This document shows, piece by piece, positions 15,376 through 23,276 of a stretch of 24,396 nucleotides of DNA. A model generated the notes under the pieces. The model was not told the origin of the DNA and made no database searches. It saw nothing but the letters and a program-made list of their open reading frames with translations. This stretch comes from Porticoccaceae bacterium UBA2002 (GTDB taxonomy: Bacteria > Pseudomonadota > Gammaproteobacteria > Pseudomonadales > Porticoccaceae): assembly GCA_002334915.1 (NCBI GenBank), contig DDCQ01000077.1, positions 36,813 to 61,208 of the forward strand. Reading direction: 5' to 3'. Made by a program: the position numbers and the translations under genes. How positions within the stretch are numbered: the stretch's first letter is position 1; the number at the start of each line of letters is the position of its first letter.

Positions 15376-16799
15376 TGACCAGCGGACCAGGCCAACAGGA
15401 AGGCAAACAAAAACTGATTATCGGCGGCTTATTGCTACTGGTGGTCGCCGTGGTACTGCTGCTTCCCAATATGGTCTCCGACCCCTGGATTGCCGACGCC
15501 AGCGAGTCCGCCATCCCAGTCCCGGCAAAAACTGCAGTCAGCCCATCCACAGCCGCAGAAAAAACCAAGTATCGCCAGGATTCCCAAAAGGTTCTGGCAC
15601 AGATTATTGCCGTTCGCGACCGCCTCAAACAGCAGAATGTTGAGTACTGGGGTGATTTTGAATTCCGCCAGGCCCTGGCACTGATCGATCAGGGTGACGA
15701 GCAATATGGGTACGGCGACTATCGAGATGCCCTGGCCAGCTACCAGAGTTCTCTCGAACAGCTGGAGGTGCTGGAGATCACTGGACAGACAACCTTTGAG
15801 ACGGCACTGCGCGAGGGCACCAGGGCCATAGAAAACGCCGAGCCAGCAGATATTGCCCTGGCCACAGAGGCGGCCGCTACCGCCATGGCCATAGCTCCTG
15901 CAGATAGCAGGTCACAACAGCTAGCCCAGCGCTCCAGTCAGCTAGAGAGCTTGATCGCAGCCTTAGTCAGTGGCCAACAGCGTCTGGCAACCAATGAATT
16001 GGCCGCTGCCAAAGCCTATTTTCAGCAAGCGGTGAGTATCGATAGCCAGCACATCAAGGCTGCAGCTGCACTAGAGTCTGCAGAACAGGCCATCACCGAG
16101 CAGCGCTTTCGGGGCCATATGAGCGATGGCTTTGCCGCCCTCGACAGCAATCAGTTTGCCGCGGCTACCAATGCCTTTAATCGCGCGGCCAAGGTTTACA
16201 GCAACCACCCCGCCGTGGCCCAGGCCCTGTCTCAGGTAGCCACCAAACAGTCGCAGATGTCCGTTAGCCGCCAGATGCGGCAGGCCGCCGATTTTGAAGC
16301 TAAAGAGCAGTGGCAGCAGGCCCTTGAACTCTATCAGGCACTGCTGCAAACCGACCCCTCACTCACCGAGGCCAAAGTTAAAACCATTCCCGTGGGCGTC
16401 AGGGCCGCATTGGACAGTCAGATTGAGGCCGTGCTCGACGACCCCCTGCAGCTTTCTGCCGCCAACAACTACAGCAGCGCCCAGCGCCTGTTAAACGATG
16501 CCTCAGGCATTGCCAACCCGGGGCCAGTGCTAAAACAACAAATTGTCGATCTCAATACAGTGCTGCAACAGGCCACAACCGCCGTTGATGTGGTACTGCA
16601 ATCCAACAACCAGACCGAAGTCACCCTTTTCCGTGTTGCCAAACTAGGCGTCTTTGCACAGACCTCGCTGCAGCTTAAACCCGGCCGCTATATAGCCGCG
16701 GGAACACGCATGGGGTACCGGGATGTGCGGGTTGAATTTACCATTACAGGCGCGCCCATTGATGGACCAATCAGAGTAAGCTGTGACGAGATAATTTAA
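15375..16799 (+). CDS. Membrane-anchored TPR protein with PEGA-like C-terminus
   Basis: 474 residues. A single N-terminal transmembrane segment (about 13-33, LIIGGLLLLVVAVVLLLPNM) follows a short cytoplasmic tail, so most of the chain should be periplasmic. TPR-like helical repeats occur near 97-134, 199-238, 249-288 and 304-333, with typical A-x-x-x-F-x-x-A spacing (FAAATNAFNRAAKVYSNHP). The last 65 residues (VTLFRVAKLGVFAQTSLQLK then PGRYIAAGTRMGYRDVRVEF) form a beta-rich PEGA-like unit, echoing the PEGA repeats of the next gene. It starts inside the upstream stop and ends six bases before the next ATG. Probably a scaffold in the inner-membrane part of the complex; no named family recognised. 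Confidence 0.82.
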   Translation: MTSGPGQQEGKQKLIIGGLLLLVVAVVLLLPNMVSDPWIADASESAIPVPAKTAVSPSTAAEKTKYRQDSQKVLAQIIAVRDRLKQQNVEYWGDFEFRQALALIDQGDEQYGYGDYRDALASYQSSLEQLEVLEITGQTTFETALREGTRAIENAEPADIALATEAAATAMAIAPADSRSQQLAQRSSQLESLIAALVSGQQRLATNELAAAKAYFQQAVSIDSQHIKAAAALESAEQAITEQRFRGHMSDGFAALDSNQFAAATNAFNRAAKVYSNHPAVAQALSQVATKQSQMSVSRQMRQAADFEAKEQWQQALELYQALLQTDPSLTEAKVKTIPVGVRAALDSQIEAVLDDPLQLSAANNYSSAQRLLNDASGIANPGPVLKQQIVDLNTVLQQATTAVDVVLQSNNQTEVTLFRVAKLGVFAQTSLQLKPGRYIAAGTRMGYRDVRVEFTITGAPIDGPIRVSCDEII

Positions 16800-16805
16800 A
16801 CCACT

Positions 16806-18875
16806 ATGCCCGATGAAAATAATAATCAACCATTAGCAGCCACCGACTTCCAGCCTATAGATGCGGCGGGCACCGAGCGTCGCCTGCCCGTATCTCCCGG
16901 CGTATTGGCGCTGGCAGCGCTGGCCACCAGCGCCGTAGTTATTATGCTCTACCTGTTTGTGGCCCGGGCCGTCATCTTTCAGACAGTGCCAGACAATGCC
17001 GAGATCGAGATTAATGGCCTGTCATTTAATATAGGCGACAACTACCTGCTACTCAGCGGTGACTACAGCATTCACGCCAGCGCAGAGGGCTACTACCCAC
17101 TCAATCAGACCATTAATGTCAGCGAAGAGGCCACCCAGGATCTGAAGCTGGAGCTGCAGCCTCTGCCCGGCAACCTTCAGGTCAGCTCAGAAATAAATGG
17201 CATAGCAGCCTCCGTGGATGGCGAGCCCAGAGGAGAGGTGCCAGGTACTATCGAGGCGATTAGCCGCGGTTCTCACCAGATAGAATTTAGCAAATACCGC
17301 TACTTCCCCCTGCAACAGGAAATCGATATCGCCGGGCTGGGCACCACCCAGTCAATCAATATTTCCCTGCTGCCCGCCTGGGGTGAGAAACAATTTAATT
17401 CCCAGCCCCAGGGTGCAGATCTGTATATAGACGACCGCCTGATCGGCCAGACACCACTGACCACAGAGGTGCTGGAAACCGGCAGTGATCTGCGTCTGCA
17501 GCTCAATGGCTACAAAACCTTTAGCCAGCAGGTCACCGTCAATGCCGGGACCAGCGCCGAGCACCCAACCATAAAGCTAATCGTATCCGACGGCATACTG
17601 CAGGTTAACAGCAGCCCATCCGGGGCCAATGTAACCATAGATAATCAGTTTCTGGGCACCACTCCCCTTGAGTTGGCCATGGCACCGTTTAAAAAATATC
17701 GTCTGGAACTGTTTCTCGAAGGCTATCTCAAGGCTACCAGATCAGCCCGTCTGGAGCCCGAGACCACCACAGAGATGACCGTCAGTCTCAAGCCCAATAT
17801 TGGCAGCATTGCCCTGAGGGTTAGCCCCAGCGATGCGCAGATTCTGGTCGACAACCAACCCAAAGGCACAGGTAGTCGCACATTGTCACTCAATGCCAAG
17901 CCCCATACATTGACCGTGCAAAAAACCGGCTATGAGTCCAAATCCCTTACCGTTACCCCCAGGCCCGGCCATCAGCAGGCCCTGAGTATTGCACTGCTCA
18001 CTCTCGAAGAAGCCTACTGGGCCTCTCGCCCACCTCGGGCTAAAAGCTTTGCCGGCTCTGAGCTAAAACTGTTCCGGCCCAAGCAGACTTTTACTATGGG
18101 CGCGCCCCGTCGCCAGCCCGGGCGTCGAGCCAACGAAGCCGAGCGCAAAGTGGGGTTGGAACGACCCTTCTATCTGGGGCTTAAAGAAATAAGCAACTCG
18201 GAATTTCGTCGCTGGCAGGAACACAGCTCCACCGCCATCAAGGGCCAGTCTCTGGATATGAACAGCCAGCCAGTAGCCAAAGTCTCCTGGGAGCAGGCCG
18301 CTCTCTACTGCAACTGGCTGAGCCGCCAGGATGGGCTTCCCCCCTTCTATCAGGTAACCGACGGGGTGATCAGCGGATTTAACTGGGATGCCCATGGCTA
18401 TCGCCTGCCCACAGAGGCCGAATGGGCCTGGGCGGCTAAAATTGATAAAGCTGGCAATGCCAAGGTATTCCCCTGGAACAGTAACCTCTACCCGCCGCTG
18501 CAGCTCGAAGACAACTATGCCGACCAGAGCGCTTCGAGATTCCTGAACTTCACCATCGCCAACTATGCTGACAACTTCCCAGTGTCGGCAGATATCGGCA
18601 GCTTTAAACCCAATGACAAAGGCCTCTACAATATGAGTGGCAATGTCGCCGAATGGGTCAATGATTACTACGATATCAGGCCCCATCGCGGCGAACCCAT
18701 AATGGACCCGCGCGGTCCTCAGACTGGCAATCGCCACGTGATTCGCGGCGCCAGCTGGGCCCTGGGTTCACGCACCGAGCTGCGCCTCAGCTATCGCGAT
18801 GCTGGCACTGATGGCCGTCTGGATGTAGGCTTTAGAATCGCCCGCTATGTGGACAGAGCTGGAGCCAAACCATGA
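16806..18875 (+). CDS. PEGA-repeat membrane protein with degenerate FGE/SUMF1-like domain
   Basis: 689 residues. Cytoplasmic N-terminus, one transmembrane segment (about 31-57), then five PEGA-type beta repeats (about 60-118, 120-190, 195-260, 262-328, 330-395), each with the DNQFLGTTPLEL-like turn. Residues about 425-682 form an FGE-sulfatase (SUMF1-like) domain: GYRLPTEAEWAWAA (531-544), GLYNMSGNVAEWVND (606-620) and HVIRGASWALGSRTELRLSY (644-663) ending VGFRIAR. Active FGEs carry two catalytic cysteines in that last segment; here there are none, and the only Cys is C502. A structural or ligand-binding role is therefore more likely than formylglycine formation. No sulfatase is encoded nearby. 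Its stop overlaps the next gene by four bases (ATGA). Confidence 0.9.
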   Translation: MPDENNNQPLAATDFQPIDAAGTERRLPVSPGVLALAALATSAVVIMLYLFVARAVIFQTVPDNAEIEINGLSFNIGDNYLLLSGDYSIHASAEGYYPLNQTINVSEEATQDLKLELQPLPGNLQVSSEINGIAASVDGEPRGEVPGTIEAISRGSHQIEFSKYRYFPLQQEIDIAGLGTTQSINISLLPAWGEKQFNSQPQGADLYIDDRLIGQTPLTTEVLETGSDLRLQLNGYKTFSQQVTVNAGTSAEHPTIKLIVSDGILQVNSSPSGANVTIDNQFLGTTPLELAMAPFKKYRLELFLEGYLKATRSARLEPETTTEMTVSLKPNIGSIALRVSPSDAQILVDNQPKGTGSRTLSLNAKPHTLTVQKTGYESKSLTVTPRPGHQQALSIALLTLEEAYWASRPPRAKSFAGSELKLFRPKQTFTMGAPRRQPGRRANEAERKVGLERPFYLGLKEISNSEFRRWQEHSSTAIKGQSLDMNSQPVAKVSWEQAALYCNWLSRQDGLPPFYQVTDGVISGFNWDAHGYRLPTEAEWAWAAKIDKAGNAKVFPWNSNLYPPLQLEDNYADQSASRFLNFTIANYADNFPVSADIGSFKPNDKGLYNMSGNVAEWVNDYYDIRPHRGEPIMDPRGPQTGNRHVIRGASWALGSRTELRLSYRDAGTDGRLDVGFRIARYVDRAGAKP

Positions 18876-19129
18876 GATTTACAAATAGCTTACGCCGCTT
18901 GGCTATGCTGCTAATACTGTTGCCAGTGATTGCCGCAGCCCAGCAGCCCGCACCGGGCTCAGACTCCAGCGAAACCATCGCCAGCGATATTGATACCAGC
19001 CCGGCAGATAACAGCGAAGACAATCAAACAGACAAAAAACCTGCCCCCTCCAGCCCCAGAGACGGCGATTTTAAACCCAACGAAGAGATATCCGAGGATT
19101 TTCCAGTACCTCTTCCCTCAGATATTTAA
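18872..19129 (+). CDS. Small exported acidic protein (85 residues)
   Basis: Begins at an ATGA overlap with the PEGA/FGE gene, so it is translationally coupled. Residues 1-23 form a signal peptide ending PVIAAA; no lipobox Cys. The rest is short, polar and probably disordered (SDSSETIASDIDTSPADNSE), ending in a compact tail FKPNEEISEDFPVPLPSDI. From memory, similar tails close other short exported proteobacterial proteins; I cannot verify this here. It sits immediately before the channel-subunit gene, so a role as a small partner or plug of that complex is conceivable (inference). It is real rather than spurious given the overlap, signal peptide and position. Confidence 0.75.
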   Translation: MRFTNSLRRLAMLLILLPVIAAAQQPAPGSDSSETIASDIDTSPADNSEDNQTDKKPAPSSPRDGDFKPNEEISEDFPVPLPSDI

Positions 19130-19154
19130 GCGACCAAGACATAGGAATAGCACC

Positions 19155-19964
19155 ATGAACAGTCCAACCAATCGTGCAACCAACGAGATGTTTTTCCAGC
19201 TAGTGGCCCTGCTGCTGTCGGTCATTATTATTCACACCATTTACGTGACCGTAGTGCGCCCCAATGCCGACAGCACTATCCGGCGCCATGCCGAGATGGC
19301 CGCAGCAGGTGAAGAATATGTGGTGCCGCGATCATTTTTTATTGTGGTTAAAGATTTAGAGCAGGAGTCCTGTTTTATTCTGATGTTCTGGGCGCTGGCC
19401 ATTATGGGCTACAAAACCCGCACCAGCATTCGCGAGAAACATATGCTCGAGCTGCCACTAATGTCCATAGCCGAGGGTTCCAGAGTGCTGCCAGACGATG
19501 CCGGCCAGCTGGCCCGACCACTGCAGGCACTGCCCGATGAACAGCGCGGCTACCTGCTGCCCCGCGCCCTGCAAACCGCCCTAACCAGATTTCAGGTCAC
19601 CGACAGTGTGCAGTTCGCCACCGAAGCCGTGTCCAATGTCTGTGACACCGAAAATGACCGGCTGGATTCCGAGCTATCCATGGTGCGCTATATCACCTGG
19701 GCCATTCCCTCCATTGGTTTTATCGGCACAGTGCGCGGTATTGGTGCCGCCCTGGGCCAGGCCCATGAGGCTATGGAAGGTAATATTGCCGGCGTTACCA
19801 GCAGTCTGGGCGTGGCCTTTAACTCCACCTTTATTGCCCTGCTGATCAGCATGGTGGTGATGTTCTTTATGCACCAGCTACAGCTGATCCAGGAGCGACT
19901 GGTGCTGGACTCTCAGGCCTACTGCGAAAATAAACTTCTGCGCTTCCTAAAGGCCGCTAAATAA
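19155..19964 (+). CDS. MotA/TolQ/ExbB-type proton-channel subunit
   Basis: Inner-membrane protein of 269 residues. Start ATG 19155 is chosen because AGGAA lies eight bases upstream; the open frame extends back to 18930 through the small upstream gene but gives no plausible protein there. Predicted membrane segments are about 13-34, 72-86, 178-200 and 214-238. The last two contain the family core: IPSIGFIGTVRGIGAALG with Thr192, and VAFNSTFIALLISMVV with Thr225, the two threonines conserved in TolQ/ExbB channels. A cytoplasmic domain lies between segments 2 and 3. Known relatives form pentamers around a dimeric partner (TolR, ExbD, MotB) and use the proton or sodium gradient. The partner candidates here are the two vWA proteins downstream. 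Confidence 0.9.
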   Translation: MNSPTNRATNEMFFQLVALLLSVIIIHTIYVTVVRPNADSTIRRHAEMAAAGEEYVVPRSFFIVVKDLEQESCFILMFWALAIMGYKTRTSIREKHMLELPLMSIAEGSRVLPDDAGQLARPLQALPDEQRGYLLPRALQTALTRFQVTDSVQFATEAVSNVCDTENDRLDSELSMVRYITWAIPSIGFIGTVRGIGAALGQAHEAMEGNIAGVTSSLGVAFNSTFIALLISMVVMFFMHQLQLIQERLVLDSQAYCENKLLRFLKAAK

Positions 19965-19966
19965 TT

Positions 19967-21229
19967 ATGACTGTCGCCGTACTAGAGCTTAATGACCAGA
20001 ATCTGATTATCCAGACAGAGGATGGCACCCAGCACACAGAGCCAGGTTTTGCTCAGCTAACGGCCAACGGAATTGAAACCGGAGATAGCGCCCGCGCCGT
20101 CGCCTGGCAACAACCCCAGCACAGTTACAACCAGTACTGGCGACAATTTAACCAGCTGGCCCTACCCAGCAAACAGCGCTGGGCTCGGCATCATGCCGAT
20201 ATTGCCTTTGCCCAGATTAAACAGCTAGTCGCCGCAGTGGGGTCACCAGAGCAGCTTATACTCAGTGTGCCAGGCAGCTTTTCCGACGAGCAGTTATCCC
20301 TGTTGCTGGGTCTGGCAAGCGCCGTGCCAGTAGAAATTGTAGCCGTAATCGACAGCGCACTGGCGAGCAGCGCTGAGCAAGACAGCGACGCCCTGGTTAT
20401 TGAACTTCAGCTTCAGCAGGCGGTGGTAACAGGGCTTGCCAAGGTCGATGGCCGCCAGCAGATTAGCAATCAAGAAGTTATTCCCGATCTGGGCGTGATG
20501 CAGCTTTACAATGCCGCCGCTCGCCATATCAGCGATCAGCTTATCGCTGACTACCGCTACGACCCACTGCATACCTCTGATGGCGAGCAACTTATCTACG
20601 ATCAGCTGCCCCACTGGCTAATGCAACTGGGCTGGGAAGATGAAATATCAGTCACTGTGCCCTCAGCCCAGGGTGACCTCAATCTGGTGCTGCGCAAACA
20701 GCAGATCGCAGAAATTCTAGAGCAGCGGCTCAACGGGCTAAATACCCTGATTAAAAAACACCCAGGCGCCGAGCTGTGCTTTTCTCACAGTGCCAGTCTG
20801 CTGCCCACATTGCTCCCCCAGTTTGCCCAGGCTAAGCTGTGCAACCAAAACAGCGGCATAGATAACTGCTTTAATCTGCAAGACAGACTGACCACAGGCG
20901 AACTACAGCGTATTTCCGAGTTGCAAGCTCCCGGCAAATCCAAGGCTGGTGCCAGCAAAAAAATCCATCAGGCCACTCATCTGCTGTATCAGGACCATGG
21001 CTACCCTCTGGATCAGCCCATTAGCCTGCATATTGCCGACAAGCAGTTGAGCCTGGTGACCGGCATAGACAACCGCGCCGCCCTGGTGTTTGTTGTCGAC
21101 AACCACCAGCTTAGGGTTCTGCATCAGCAAGAGGATTTGCAGCTGCAGCTTCCCGACCTCTGCCAGGTAGGCAAAACCCTAATGGTAGCCGGCCACAAGC
21201 TGCGCCTAATCGAGGTCAGCAATGCCTAA
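19967..21229 (+). CDS. Degenerate Hsp70/actin-fold-like cytoplasmic protein
   Basis: 420 residues, no signal peptide or membrane segment, so cytoplasmic. Not confidently assigned. The order of elements resembles the Hsp70 nucleotide-binding domain: an N-terminal beta hairpin (MTVAVLELNDQNLIIQTEDG), LILSVPGSFSDEQLSLLLGL near 97-116 corresponding to the VPAYFND region, AVIDSALASS near 126 like the NEPTAAA region, then VIELQLQQAVVTGL near 144 where Hsp70 has DLGGGT. The phosphate-binding glycines are missing, which suggests a pseudo-ATPase or protein-binding derivative. The C-terminal 75 residues are beta-rich. It lies two bases after the channel gene and overlaps the first vWA gene by eight bases, so it belongs to the same unit and could be its cytoplasmic regulator (inference). 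Confidence 0.7.
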   Translation: MTVAVLELNDQNLIIQTEDGTQHTEPGFAQLTANGIETGDSARAVAWQQPQHSYNQYWRQFNQLALPSKQRWARHHADIAFAQIKQLVAAVGSPEQLILSVPGSFSDEQLSLLLGLASAVPVEIVAVIDSALASSAEQDSDALVIELQLQQAVVTGLAKVDGRQQISNQEVIPDLGVMQLYNAAARHISDQLIADYRYDPLHTSDGEQLIYDQLPHWLMQLGWEDEISVTVPSAQGDLNLVLRKQQIAEILEQRLNGLNTLIKKHPGAELCFSHSASLLPTLLPQFAQAKLCNQNSGIDNCFNLQDRLTTGELQRISELQAPGKSKAGASKKIHQATHLLYQDHGYPLDQPISLHIADKQLSLVTGIDNRAALVFVVDNHQLRVLHQQEDLQLQLPDLCQVGKTLMVAGHKLRLIEVSNA

Positions 21230-22277
21230 AAAGCGCCGTAATATAGCTGTCAGCCTGTCCTTTCTGGATATTATGGCCTGTGGCTTTGGTGCTGTGACAC
21301 TGCTATTTTTAATTCTGCGCCACAATGCCACAGAGGTGATCACGCCAGATATTCGCATCTCCGCCGAGGTGGATATGTTGCAGATGGATATCCGCGATGC
21401 AGAGGAAGAAAAGGTCCAGCTACTTAACAGCCTGGAGAAAATCCAGCTGCAACTGGTAGAGGCCCAGGGCCTCTCCAAGCGGGTAATCACTGATTTGGAA
21501 GAGCAGGAAAAAAGCATCCAAAACGACCCCAACGATATCGACAAACTGCGCAGGCAGGTAGAGCAGCTCGAAGATGAAACTGCGCAGATGGAAGAGGTAG
21601 AGTTTGGCGATAAGGTGCGAGAATTTCAGGGCGATGGCAACCGCCAGTATCTAACTGGCTTAAAACTGGGTGGCGAACGCGTGCTTATTCTGGTGGATGG
21701 CTCCGCCAGCATGCTTGCCGACACAGTAGTCAATGCGGTGCGCCGCCGCAATATGGACGACGAGCAAAAAAAGCAGTCTCCCAAGTGGCAGTGGACATTG
21801 CGCACATTGGAGTGGCTACTGGCCCAGCTGCCGCCCAGCAGTCGCTTTCAGGTGTATATCTTTAATACCGAGATCCAGACCGCAGTGGCCGGTACCGAGG
21901 GTGAATGGCTGGATGCCGCCGATGATCTGGCGCTGGAAAATGCCGTCACTGGCATCAGAGATTACTCCCCTGGCGCAGGCACCAGCTTAATTAATGCCTT
22001 TGGCGCCATCGCCGACTTTGAAGATCGGCCCGATAATCTATTTCTACTTACCGATGGCCTGCCCACCCAGGGCAAGACCCCGCCGCGCAAATATATGGTG
22101 TCGGGCCAGCAGCGACGCAAGTATTTTGATGCTGCCATGAAAGAGTTTCCCCGAGGGGTGCCAATCAATACCATTCTATTTCCCATGGAGGGCGACCCAG
22201 AAGCTGCCGCCCTATTCTGGCAGACTGCCCTCAATACCAAAGGCGCCTTTATCGCCCCATCGAGGGACTGGCCATGA
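21222..22277 (+). CDS. vWA protein with TolR/ExbD/MotB-like N-terminal membrane segment (first of pair)
   Basis: 351 residues. A short basic N-terminus (PKKRRN) precedes one transmembrane segment with Asp16 at its head, in SLSFLDIMACGFGAVTLLFL; this recalls the FIDVML-type aspartate of ExbD/TolR. Residues about 45-130 are a charged coiled coil in the periplasm. A von Willebrand A domain spans about 150-345 with a complete metal-ion-dependent adhesion site: D159-x-S161-x-S163 in LVDGSAS, T254 in GAGTSL, and D278 in LLTDGLPTQ. vWA domains bind partners through the metal. The gene overlaps the Hsp70-like gene by eight bases and the next vWA gene by four. It is a candidate rotor or plug partner of the channel subunit. 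Confidence 0.88.
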   Translation: MPKKRRNIAVSLSFLDIMACGFGAVTLLFLILRHNATEVITPDIRISAEVDMLQMDIRDAEEEKVQLLNSLEKIQLQLVEAQGLSKRVITDLEEQEKSIQNDPNDIDKLRRQVEQLEDETAQMEEVEFGDKVREFQGDGNRQYLTGLKLGGERVLILVDGSASMLADTVVNAVRRRNMDDEQKKQSPKWQWTLRTLEWLLAQLPPSSRFQVYIFNTEIQTAVAGTEGEWLDAADDLALENAVTGIRDYSPGAGTSLINAFGAIADFEDRPDNLFLLTDGLPTQGKTPPRKYMVSGQQRRKYFDAAMKEFPRGVPINTILFPMEGDPEAAALFWQTALNTKGAFIAPSRDWP

Positions 22278-23263
22278 AAAAACAACGCCGGGATTTGCCC
22301 GAGGCCAGCCTGTCTTTTCTGGATGTTATTAGCTGTGGCTTTGGCGCCATAGTTCTGCTGCTGGTAATCGCCAAGGTGGGAGACCCCTCAGCACTGGAAG
22401 AGGCAGAGCGCCAGTTACTGGGCTCGGTAAAAGACTATCAGGAGCGCCTGTTCGATATCCGCGGCGAAGCCGTGCAGCTGGACGAGCGCCTTAAATCGCG
22501 CAAACAACAGCTCTCCGATTTAAAAGAGCGCATAGCGCGACTCAAGGCCAAGCTGGCCAGTGTGGCCAAGCAGTCCAATCAGCTATCCCAGTCCCAGTCT
22601 CGGGAAAAAGAACAGCTGCAGCTGGTACTGCAGGTATTAACCGAAGAGATGGAGCGCTTGCTGGGGCCAGAGTTTAAACAGCAAAACCAGCTGATCGGCG
22701 GCATACCAGCAGACAGTGACTATATTATTTTTGTTATCGACACCTCCGGCAGCATGCAGGTGGCCGCCTGGGAAAAAGTTAAAAAAGAGATGCTCAATAT
22801 TCTCGATATCTACCCAGAGGTCAAAGGCATTCAGGTGCTGAATGATATGGGCCAATATATGTTCTCCGGCAACAAGGGCCGCTGGATAACCGATAGCCCC
22901 AAAACCAGGGAAAATATTATTAACCGCCTGTCGAACTGGGCACCCTTCAGTAATTCCAGTCCTGTGGAGGGCATTACCGGTGCCATCCGCACCTTTTATC
23001 GGCCTGGCCGCAAAATCAGCATCTACACATTGGGCGATGACTTTCAGGGCCGGTCAATCCGTCGGGTGGTACAGGTAGTAGATAAACTAAATAGAGCTAA
23101 TCGTGGCAGTGATCGGCTAGTTCGCGTTCATGCCATAGGGTTTCCAGTGCATTTTCCTCCTGGAGGCACCCCTAGCGCATCAGCTATTAAATTTGCCAAC
23201 CTGATGCGCGAACTGAGTTACAACAATGGAGGAACCTTTATCGGCTTAAACAGCCTTAATTAA
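22274..23263 (+). CDS. vWA protein with TolR/ExbD/MotB-like N-terminal membrane segment (second of pair)
   Basis: 329 residues, a paralogue of the preceding gene. Basic N-terminus (KKQRRD), a transmembrane segment headed by Asp17 (SLSFLDVISCGFGAIVLLLV), a long coiled coil about 40-130 rich in Lys/Glu/Gln, then a vWA domain about 145-325. The first MIDAS motif is intact (D156-T-S158-G-S160), but the MIDAS Thr region reads SNSSPVEGITGA with Ser in place of Thr, and the third motif is YTLGDDF rather than LTDG, so metal binding may be altered. It starts in an ATGA overlap, giving near-stoichiometric expression with its partner. A heterodimer of the two vWA proteins inside one channel ring is an attractive model (inference). 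Confidence 0.87.
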   Translation: MKKQRRDLPEASLSFLDVISCGFGAIVLLLVIAKVGDPSALEEAERQLLGSVKDYQERLFDIRGEAVQLDERLKSRKQQLSDLKERIARLKAKLASVAKQSNQLSQSQSREKEQLQLVLQVLTEEMERLLGPEFKQQNQLIGGIPADSDYIIFVIDTSGSMQVAAWEKVKKEMLNILDIYPEVKGIQVLNDMGQYMFSGNKGRWITDSPKTRENIINRLSNWAPFSNSSPVEGITGAIRTFYRPGRKISIYTLGDDFQGRSIRRVVQVVDKLNRANRGSDRLVRVHAIGFPVHFPPGGTPSASAIKFANLMRELSYNNGGTFIGLNSLN

Positions 23264-23276
23264 GGGAATTAAAATT

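Noticed and set aside
18063..18737. Long open frame (224 codons) on the - strand inside the FGE-like domain.
   Set aside because: It mirrors a strongly supported + strand domain; no start signal, motif or neighbour supports it.
16806..18875. Active sulfatase-maturing enzyme.
   Set aside because: Catalytic cysteines are missing and no sulfatase is encoded in the window.
18930..19154. N-terminal extension of the channel-subunit frame back to 18930.
   Set aside because: This part is out of frame with, and lies over, the coupled 85-residue gene; its translation is Pro/Thr-rich and unlike the family. ATG 19155 has AGGAA upstream.
19155..23263. Zorya-type phage defence (ZorA/ZorB-like pair).
   Set aside because: The channel subunit lacks a long cytoplasmic tail, partners carry vWA rather than peptidoglycan-binding domains, and no helicase or nuclease gene accompanies them.
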